This document shows positions 9,101-16,643 of a stretch of DNA of 43,097 nucleotides, in pieces (within the stretch, counting starts at the first letter, position 1; each line of letters starts with the position of its first letter). Below the pieces are notes generated by a model. The model was given only the letters and a program-made list of their open reading frames with translations, had not been told where the DNA came from and ran no database searches. This stretch comes from a bacterium (GTDB lineage Bacteria > Arandabacterota > Arandabacteria > Arandabacterales > Arandabacteraceae): assembly GCA_025774845.1 (NCBI GenBank), contig JALGZP010000031.1, positions 1 through 43,097 of the forward strand, written 5' to 3'. The position numbers and the translations under genes were made by a program.

Positions 9101-12100
9101 GCAAGGAACACACAGACAATATCAAGATCAGTGTGAATGGCCGGGAGCTCGAAGCTACTCCGGGAAAGACCATACTCGAGGTGGTCCACGAAAACGGACT
9201 TGATCATATACCGACCCTCTGTCACTCACCGGAGCTTGAGCCCTATGGATCGTGCTTCCTCTGTGTGGTCGAAGTCGAGGGGCGCTGGAACCTCCTCCCG
9301 GCATGTGCCACGAGGATAGCCGACGGCATGAAGATACAGACACGAAGTGACCGGGTGGTTGCGGCACGGAAAACGGCACTCGAGCTCTTGCTCTCCAATC
9401 ACTTCGCTGATTGCGTTGCCCCCTGCCGCGAAGGCTGCCCTGCCGGTGTGGATGCTCAAGGCTATATCGCACTTTCGGCGATGGGCCAGTACAGGAAAGC
9501 CGTTGACCTTATACGTGAGACCAACCCACTTCCGGCAATATGCGGCCGGGTCTGTGTGCGCAAGTGCGAGGTCGTCTGCCGGCGTGGTGATGTTGATAAG
9601 CCGGTGGGTATAAACGCGGTAAAGCGATTTGTTAGTGACGCACCCGGTATCTATGATGCAGCACCTGAGTGTGAGCCCCCGACGGGTAAGTCGGTGGGCA
9701 TAGTCGGGGCCGGTCCGGCCGGTCTCACGGCCGCGTGGTTCCTCGGACGCAAAGGTCACGGGGTAGTGATCTATGAAGCCCAGGAACGGTCCGGAGGGAT
9801 GCTCCGCTATGGTATCCCGGCCTACAGGTTGCCCGATGAGGTGATCGATGCGGAGGTCGATTACATATCAAGAGCCGGTGCGAAGATCATATACAACACC
9901 CGGGTGGGAAAGGACATCACGCTCGATGGGTTGATGAAGAAACACGATGCGGTGTTCGTGGCGTCCGGTGCCTGGGCAGGGAAACCGATGAGGGTCAAAG
10001 GCGAATTCGAGACCGAGGGTGTGGTCTCCGGATCTGAGTTTCTGAAACAGAGCGTCACCGATCGTGAACCTGTTTCGGGTACGGTTGTGATCGTTGGCGG
10101 TGGCAACACCGCGATGGATGCTGCACGCACACTTTGGAGGCTGGGTGCCGATAAAGTGATCGTGCTCTACCGGAGGACAAAGGCCGAGATGCCGGCCGAC
10201 GAGATGGAGATCGAGGATTGCCTCGATGAGGGAATCGAGATCATGGAACTTGCCGCCCCTGTCGGGATCGTTGCCTCCGGTGGCAAACTCAAGGCGCTCC
10301 GCTGCATAAGAATGAAACTTGGTGAACCGGATGACTCGGGGAGGCGGCGGCCGGTGCCGCTCGAAGGATCGGAGTTCGATCTTCCATGCCGGATGGCCGT
10401 TGCAGCGATCGGGCAGGACCCCGTGGTCGACGGATTGACATCGGTGGATGATAAGGACGTGTCACTCAGTAAGTGGAATACGTTCGTGGTCGATACCGAA
10501 ACGATGAAGACGTCTGTCGAGGGTATCTTCGCCGGTGGCGATGCTGCCGATGACGGCCCGACGGTTGTGATCGATGCGATCCGGGACGGACAGCGGGCGG
10601 CGGCGGCAGTACATTCCTACCTGACGGATGAGGAGCCGGCCACCAGGCCATTCATAGTCCGCAAAGAGTTCTGGAGCAAACCGGGCAAGGCGGAGCTGGG
10701 AGACATAAGTGAGAGTCCGCGTCATGAGGTACGCATGATTGATGTGGAGGCCCGGAGAGGCAACTTCGATGAGGTGGCCACGGGTTTTGAGCACGAGGAT
10801 AACCGCCATGAGTGCGACAGGTGCCTTTCGTGCGGGTGCATCCGGTATGATGACTGCGAACTCAGACTGTATGCCGAAGAATACGGCGCGGACATGGATA
10901 GACTCAAAGGTTACGTGCGCAAACACAAGGTGGACGATCGTCACCCCTACGTAGTCTACGACCCCAATAAATGCATTCTGTGTGCAAGATGTATAAGGAC
11001 ATGCGCGAGGCTGCTGGCCATTCCCGCTCTCGGCCTCGTCGGCCGGGGTTTCAGGACCGAGATGAGACCGGCCCTAAATGATCCTCTTGTCGAGACCAGT
11101 TGCACTAGTTGTGGTAACTGCGTGGAGGCTTGCCCAACCGGAGCTTTGACGGTGAAGTATGCCTTCCCGGGACGGGCGCCGCTTCATACGGATGATATCT
11201 CATCCCACTGTGCCTTGTGCTCGCTGGCCTGCCCCATCACGGTGAAGAGGTTCGGTGACGGCCGTTACTACATCGCGTCATCCGGAAAACCCGGTGCCTA
11301 CCTGTGCAGATACGGCAGGTTCGGGTACGAGCTTTTCGTAAAACGCAGGAGGATAAGAGAGGCCGAGATCAGGAGAGGAAGCGAGCGATACAAGCCTGAC
11401 CTGTGCGAAGCCCAGCAACTCATCGTATCGGAAATGAAACGGGTTCGGGACAAGTACGGCCCGGATAAAGTCGGTGTCTTCGTATCCCCCGAACTCACGA
11501 ATGAAGAGCTTTACCTGGCCGGACTGATAGCAAGGGATGGGCTTAAGACAAACAACGTTGCCTCTCTCTCGATCATGGGGACGGGAAAGGAAGCCGGTGC
11601 TCTTGACAAGTCCTTCGGATTTACGGCTTCGACCGCCGACCGGAGTGTGATCCGTGATGCCGATCTCATAATCTGCAACAACACAGCTCTTGAGGCAGAC
11701 CATCAGGTGCTCGCGGTCGATGTGATCCGGGCAGTGAAAGATGGCGCAAAACTGATCGTCGCCAACTCGGCCCTGGGTAAGATCGATCGCCTGATATCTA
11801 CGGTTACCATGGACCCAATGCGCGGAACAGCGGCAATCCTCTGGAATTCCATAATACAGGTTCTCTTTGAGTCTACGGGGCAGGCGGGAATCGATCAGGC
11901 GGCGGATGCCTCGGGGGTAGAACCCAAGGATATTCGAAGAGCAGCTGACATCATCAAGAAGGCGAAGCGAGTGGTCTTCATTCACAGCCCCGATAGACCC
12001 CAGGACCGGTCTGAGAGTGATATGGAAACGCTTGCGAACTTCGTGGTTCTCTTAAGATCCACCGGGGTCCGTGCGGATATCCTTTTGCCGCGTATAATCG

Positions 12101-12741
12101 CCAACAGCGCCGGCCTGGAGATAATGGGTGCCGACCCGGCCTTCGAGGGCGGGCGCACTCCGAGTCGTCAGGATCTCGGTGGCGCCAGGAGTCATGAAGA
12201 ACTCAGGAAACTCCTTAAGACCGGCGAGATCAGAGCGGCTCTCATTATCGGGGAAGATCCCATGGCCTGGGGACGGACCGGTGCCTGGTTTGAAAATGTC
12301 GAGTTCCTGGCAGCCATGGACTGGACCAATACAGAAACGACGCAGTATGCCGATGTGATACTCCCGGGTTCAACCTATCTGGAGACGGAGGGAACCAGAT
12401 GCAATTTCGAGGGCCGGTTGATGGAGTTCACGCAAGCCACCAGGCCCCCCGCTGGTATATCCGGACGAGAGGTGCTTGAGGGGCTGGCGGCAGAGTTCGG
12501 GATCGACGTGGGAAGCGATCTCACCGGCCGGATCAAGAAAGAAGTTGAGAGCAATCTGGGTCCGCTTGCGTGCTTCTACTGGAATACCGGCCAGCAAAGG
12601 GTCTCAGAGGATAAGACAAGAGTAGTCCCGGCCCAAACCGGAGTCAGGGCCGTATCGATTCAGCCACCGCTCACACACGCCGAGAAGTACAAGAAGGAGA
12701 TCAGAGAGGTGGGTACCGAAAGGTTCAGGGTGAGGACATGA
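9097..12741 (+). CDS. Fused GltD-type FAD/NADPH domain and NuoG-like iron-sulfur/molybdopterin-fold protein
   Basis: The start at 9097 overlaps the previous stop (ATGA). The 1214-residue product reads in order: NuoG [2Fe-2S] domain (C42, C53, C56, C70); a His-Cys cluster (H102, C106) running into the GltD-type cysteines (C110, C114, then C149, C153, C157, C161); an FAD loop GAGPAG (204-209); a second nucleotide fold (VVIVGGGNTAMD) followed by YRRTKAEMPA, whose arginines usually select NADPH; several [4Fe-4S] sets (CDRCLSCGC, CILCARCIRTC, CTSCGNCVEAC); and a molybdopterin-oxidoreductase fold starting CALCSLAC. At the place where formate dehydrogenases carry Cys or Sec there is SIMGTGKEAG, so it is not a formate dehydrogenase. 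It probably links NADPH, ferredoxin and the NuoEF unit. Confidence 0.88.
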   Translation: MSKEHTDNIKISVNGRELEATPGKTILEVVHENGLDHIPTLCHSPELEPYGSCFLCVVEVEGRWNLLPACATRIADGMKIQTRSDRVVAARKTALELLLSNHFADCVAPCREGCPAGVDAQGYIALSAMGQYRKAVDLIRETNPLPAICGRVCVRKCEVVCRRGDVDKPVGINAVKRFVSDAPGIYDAAPECEPPTGKSVGIVGAGPAGLTAAWFLGRKGHGVVIYEAQERSGGMLRYGIPAYRLPDEVIDAEVDYISRAGAKIIYNTRVGKDITLDGLMKKHDAVFVASGAWAGKPMRVKGEFETEGVVSGSEFLKQSVTDREPVSGTVVIVGGGNTAMDAARTLWRLGADKVIVLYRRTKAEMPADEMEIEDCLDEGIEIMELAAPVGIVASGGKLKALRCIRMKLGEPDDSGRRRPVPLEGSEFDLPCRMAVAAIGQDPVVDGLTSVDDKDVSLSKWNTFVVDTETMKTSVEGIFAGGDAADDGPTVVIDAIRDGQRAAAAVHSYLTDEEPATRPFIVRKEFWSKPGKAELGDISESPRHEVRMIDVEARRGNFDEVATGFEHEDNRHECDRCLSCGCIRYDDCELRLYAEEYGADMDRLKGYVRKHKVDDRHPYVVYDPNKCILCARCIRTCARLLAIPALGLVGRGFRTEMRPALNDPLVETSCTSCGNCVEACPTGALTVKYAFPGRAPLHTDDISSHCALCSLACPITVKRFGDGRYYIASSGKPGAYLCRYGRFGYELFVKRRRIREAEIRRGSERYKPDLCEAQQLIVSEMKRVRDKYGPDKVGVFVSPELTNEELYLAGLIARDGLKTNNVASLSIMGTGKEAGALDKSFGFTASTADRSVIRDADLIICNNTALEADHQVLAVDVIRAVKDGAKLIVANSALGKIDRLISTVTMDPMRGTAAILWNSIIQVLFESTGQAGIDQAADASGVEPKDIRRAADIIKKAKRVVFIHSPDRPQDRSESDMETLANFVVLLRSTGVRADILLPRIIANSAGLEIMGADPAFEGGRTPSRQDLGGARSHEELRKLLKTGEIRAALIIGEDPMAWGRTGAWFENVEFLAAMDWTNTETTQYADVILPGSTYLETEGTRCNFEGRLMEFTQATRPPAGISGREVLEGLAAEFGIDVGSDLTGRIKKEVESNLGPLACFYWNTGQQRVSEDKTRVVPAQTGVRAVSIQPPLTHAEKYKKEIREVGTERFRVRT

Positions 12742-12763
12742 GGAAAGCGGAAAGGAGATTCAA

Positions 12764-14606
12764 ATGATCCGGCTTAAGAATCTCTATGAATTCCTCGAAG
12801 GCAACTTCGACTATTTTCTCGTCCTGGACGAAGACCGGCACATAATTCACGCCAGCGATCTTTTCAAGAAGGACTATCTTCCGGACGACTACAGTACTGG
12901 ATGAGCTCGTCACGGAATCATCACTCGGCACTTTCAGCTCGGGGATGGAACAAGCCCGGGCGGGTGGCCGCGCTGCCGCGATGTTCTCTCCGAAGAGAGA
13001 GGACGGGCGATCGATCCCGCTGAAGGCCGGGTATGCGACAACAGATGACGGTGGGATATACCTGTTTCTGGGGCACGTCCTGGAGAGTCTGCGAAGAAGC
13101 ACCGAGTCTGACAAGGATGAGAGGATAAAGGAGCTCGCATGCCTCTACCGGGTGATGGAATGGATCGAGATCTCACCCACCATAGCTGCGTTTTTCACCG
13201 ATCTGCCCAAGTACCTGAGTCTCGGGATGGTCTCCCCTGAAGAGGTGGTCGTTTACTCTGTCTATGAAGGTGAGGAATACGGTCAGAAACCGGCATCGGA
13301 GAATTACATCTCCGTCGGGCTGGTCGTTGGTGGCGAGGAGAAGGGTGAAATACGCGTTGGATATCTGGATGACAGGCATGAACTCCTTCCGGAAGAACAG
13401 AAGATGCTCAGTGAGATTGGAAGGACACTCGACTTCGCCCTCGAGCGGCGGGAGTACAGGGACAAACTCGCTGTGGTCAATTCCTATCTGGACCGTGTCA
13501 GCGGAAGCTGGGAAGAGGCCAAGGGCAGGTTGGAGACCATGTTCCAGGCGATTCCCGACGATGTGGTGCTTATAGACAAGAACCGCAAGATAGTGATGAC
13601 CAACCGTCAAGACGTCGCCCCGGGCAAGCATTGTTATGATGGCATCTTCGGAAGGGACAAGGCATGCGATGACTGCCGGTTGGCAAGAATCCTCAAGGAT
13701 AAGACACCACTGATGCTTTCCCTTAAGAATGAAGATAAATACTTCCAGGTCCACGCCATGCCGGTTTACAACAAGGACCAGGAAGTCGATGGCATACTCG
13801 AGTTCTACAGGGATATCACGCTTGAGAAAACCTACGAGCAGCAGCTCCAGCAGGCGGACAAACTCGCTTCCCTCGGGCAGCTGGTGAGCGGTATCGGACA
13901 CGAGATCAATAATCCCAACCAATTCATTCGCGGGAATATCAAGATCATGAAGCAGGCTCTTGAGGACATGCTCCCGATAGTCGACCGCTACTACCAGGAG
14001 CACAGCGATCTTAAGATCGCCAGGCTCAACTACGATTTCTTCCGCGAGCACATCATGACCCTGGTCAACGACATGGGCCATGGTTCGGAGCGAATAAAGG
14101 CGATCGTGGAAAGCCTAAGGACATTCGCGAGAAAGGACGAGGGGCTCCTCGTGGATACAGTTGACATCAATACGCTGGTGGAAGCGAGTGCAAGGCTGGT
14201 TCATAACGAGGTACACAAGAGAGCGGAGATCAAACTCGATCTGACGAAGAACCTCCCTACCTTCATTGGTAATTCCCAGAAGATCGAGCAGGTACTGATC
14301 AATCTCCTCGTTAATTCCAGCCAGGCGATGCCGGATGACAAGAAGGGATTGATTACTGTCCGCACTCTGGCCGACGACGGTCATTTGCTGGTCGAGGTCA
14401 AGGATAACGGACACGGTATGGGCGAGAACACGCTCAGGCAGATATTCGATCCGTTCTTCACGACAAAGCGCGCAAAGGGAGGCACGGGCCTGGGACTTGC
14501 CATCGCCTTCAAGATCATCGAGGAGCATAGGGGCAACATCTCTGTTACGAGCGAACCGGGTGAGGGGACAACATTCACCATAAGAGTTCCAGCCGGGGAG
14601 AACTGA
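12764..14606 (+). CDS. Sensor histidine kinase with PAS domain; one frameshift near codon 44
   Basis: A good start at 12764 (AAAGGAG upstream) opens MIRLKNLYEF and reads 46 codons to a TGA at 12902-12904. The protein then continues one frame over from about 12894 (VLDELVTESSLG) to the stop at 14604-14606, so a single-base change separates the parts. If the break is real, translation could begin again at 12945, giving 553 residues. Visible parts are a GAF-like N-terminal region (including LACLYRVMEWIE), a PAS domain with a cysteine set (C-x10-C-x2-C around CYDGIFGRDKACDDC), an H-box GHEINNPNQF (His at 13899), N-box INLLVNSSQAM, VKDNGHGM, FDPFFTTK and GTGLGLAIA. It belongs to the HisKA-HATPase class. 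The stop shares a base with the response regulator start. The cysteines suggest redox or metal sensing. Confidence 0.85.
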
Positions 14607-15964
14607 TGAAGAATATACTTATCGTGGATGACGATCCCGCTGTGACCAACTATCTCATGGTCTTCCTGATGCAATCAGGACTCTTTGAGACTACCGTTGT
14701 GAATGATTCAAGAGAAGTCTCCGATCTTCTCGGCGAGGAAACATTCGACATAGTGCTACTTGATATGGACATGCCCAACGTAAGCGGCATGGACATTCTT
14801 AACGACATGCGGGCCCGGGGGCTCGATACACCGGCCGTGGTGCTCACCGGAGTAAGCGACGTCGACCTTGCTGTAAGAGCCATGAAGATGGGGGCCTTTG
14901 ACTATCTGATCAAACCGGCCGATGATGAGAAACTTCTGACGACACTTAACAACGCGATGGAGCACAGTGTTCTTCACCGGACGCTTGAAACGTTACCCGA
15001 TGAGCTCGAGCGTAAAGACCTCCAGCACGAAGCCGCATTCGATCACTTCACCACCCGCGATCAGGGAATGATCCGGCTCTTTCACCAGGCCGAAAGACTG
15101 GCCGCCGGTGATCTGAGCATCTTCATCTGGGGAGAGAGCGGGACCGGGAAAGAAGCCCTGGCCAGAGCAATCCACAAGGCGAGCCCGAGGGGCGGCAAGC
15201 CATTTGTACCCGCCGAAGCCGACAGTCAGGACCCCGAGAGTTTCCCTTCCTTCTTCTTCGGTCAGGACAAGACATGGAGCGGCTCGAGAGAAGAGCAGCC
15301 GGGTATCCTTGAGGAAGCCAACAAGGGGACCCTGTTTCTCAATCACATAGATGCGTTGTCAAATCCTATGCAGGTCCGACTCAAGCGCTTCATTCAGACG
15401 GGTGAATTCTACAGGGAGAATTCCACCCAGATCAGGCGTGTGGATGTGCGCATGATCGTTGCATCAACCAAAGATCTTACCAGCCCCGAGTACAAAGAGA
15501 AGTTTTCGAGAGATCTGCTCTATCACCTCATGGTCAACTCTATCAGGGTACCGCCCCTCCGCGACAGGATCGGGGACCTCCCCTTGATTGCCCAGGAGTT
15601 TCTTGCCGGGGAAAGCGCGAGAACCGGGCGAGCACTGGAGGGGTTTTCGCCTGACTTCATCGAATACTTACAGGATTACAGTTTCCCCAACAACATCCAG
15701 GAGCTCCGCACGATTGTCGCGGGTGCGGCGGCCAGCTCGGAGACCAGCACGGTGACTGTGGAGTCCCTCCCACCCTTCATACATGACATGATCGAACGCG
15801 AGAAGGTGATGACGGAGGAAGACTTTATACCCAGCAGGCTCGATGATGTTGTCAGAGAGCACGTCATCAGAACCCTCAAACACTTCGGTATGCAGAAGGA
15901 CACTGCAGCGAAGGAACTCGGTATCTCCGTGGATGAGCTGGACCGGATCGCCGGCGACCTCTAA
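14606..15964 (+). CDS. NtrC-like response regulator with degenerate AAA+ domain
   Basis: It overlaps the kinase stop (TGATG), so the two form a cognate pair. The receiver has D8-D10, phosphoacceptor D53, T81 and K103. The AAA+ domain keeps Walker A (GESGTGKE, 176-183) and an arginine-finger region (FSRDLLYHL). The sigma-54-contacting GAFTGA loop is replaced by TWSGSR (223-228), and the Walker B acidic pair is replaced by N246-H247 (TLFLNHID). A Fis-type helix-turn-helix remains at the C-terminus (DTAAKELGISVDEL). It probably binds DNA but is unlikely to hydrolyse ATP normally or to open sigma-54 promoters. A role as repressor or sigma-70 regulator is inference. Confidence 0.88.
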   Translation: MKNILIVDDDPAVTNYLMVFLMQSGLFETTVVNDSREVSDLLGEETFDIVLLDMDMPNVSGMDILNDMRARGLDTPAVVLTGVSDVDLAVRAMKMGAFDYLIKPADDEKLLTTLNNAMEHSVLHRTLETLPDELERKDLQHEAAFDHFTTRDQGMIRLFHQAERLAAGDLSIFIWGESGTGKEALARAIHKASPRGGKPFVPAEADSQDPESFPSFFFGQDKTWSGSREEQPGILEEANKGTLFLNHIDALSNPMQVRLKRFIQTGEFYRENSTQIRRVDVRMIVASTKDLTSPEYKEKFSRDLLYHLMVNSIRVPPLRDRIGDLPLIAQEFLAGESARTGRALEGFSPDFIEYLQDYSFPNNIQELRTIVAGAAASSETSTVTVESLPPFIHDMIEREKVMTEEDFIPSRLDDVVREHVIRTLKHFGMQKDTAAKELGISVDELDRIAGDL

Positions 15965-16029
15965 TTAGGTTTTGACATCGAATCCGGCTGTGACTATCCT
16001 GACCATGATCAAACAAGGAGGTAAGTCTC

Positions 16030-16614
16030 ATGCCCGGTGTTCTTGCATCTCTTTATCAACGTACCTGGTGGTCGCTTCTTATCCGTGGATTGGTGGCCGT
16101 ACTCTTCGGTATCCTTGCGATCACGTGGCCGGATCGCATACTCGAGTTCATCGTCACGCTTCTGGGTATCTTCGTGCTCGTGGTGGGAATACTGGCAACC
16201 GTGGGTGCATTGATGCACCGGTCGGCATCCAGGAGATGGTTGCTTGTGCTGATCCCGGGATTGATCGGTATCATAATCGGAATCATTACAGTTGCCTGGC
16301 CTGCAGTTTTCACCGTGGTCATCTTCTACCTGATCGCAGTGTGGGCACTCGTTTACGGCGGTATCGAGATCAATAATGCGATCAGACTCAGGAAGGATGT
16401 CCATGGTGAATGGATGCCCATACTCGTTGGGGTGGTCTCGGTGATCTTCGGAATCGTGCTCCTGGTTAAGCCACTAACGGCAGGCGCAGTGGTAACGTGG
16501 GTGATCGGTTTGTGTGTTCTCGTACTCGGTGTGCTGTGGCTGATTCTTGCCTTCCGTGCACGTAAATGGCAACAGCCCGCCGCATCGGAGAAACCACCTC
16601 CGGACGTGCTGTAG
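16030..16614 (+). CDS. HdeD-family (DUF308) membrane protein
   Basis: The 194-residue protein has six membrane spans in three hairpins, with the family's GLVAVLFGILAITWPD motif and repeats of it later (GIIIGIITVAWP, GVVSVIFGIVLLVKP). AGGAGG stands nine bases before the ATG. HdeD relatives are linked to acid or envelope stress but their chemistry is unknown. It follows the response regulator by 65 bases and may be in the same transcript. Confidence 0.85.
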   Translation: MPGVLASLYQRTWWSLLIRGLVAVLFGILAITWPDRILEFIVTLLGIFVLVVGILATVGALMHRSASRRWLLVLIPGLIGIIIGIITVAWPAVFTVVIFYLIAVWALVYGGIEINNAIRLRKDVHGEWMPILVGVVSVIFGIVLLVKPLTAGAVVTWVIGLCVLVLGVLWLILAFRARKWQQPAASEKPPPDVL

Positions 16615-16643
16615 AAAAGGACGTTGGGCACGGATACCCGACG

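Noticed and set aside
9097..12741. Formate dehydrogenase alpha subunit
   Set aside because: No Cys or Sec at the active-site place and a GltD fusion; NuoG-like is the better reading.
12902..12904. TGA in the histidine kinase as another selenocysteine codon
   Set aside because: The downstream coding continues in a different frame, so this is a frameshift and not an in-frame UGA.
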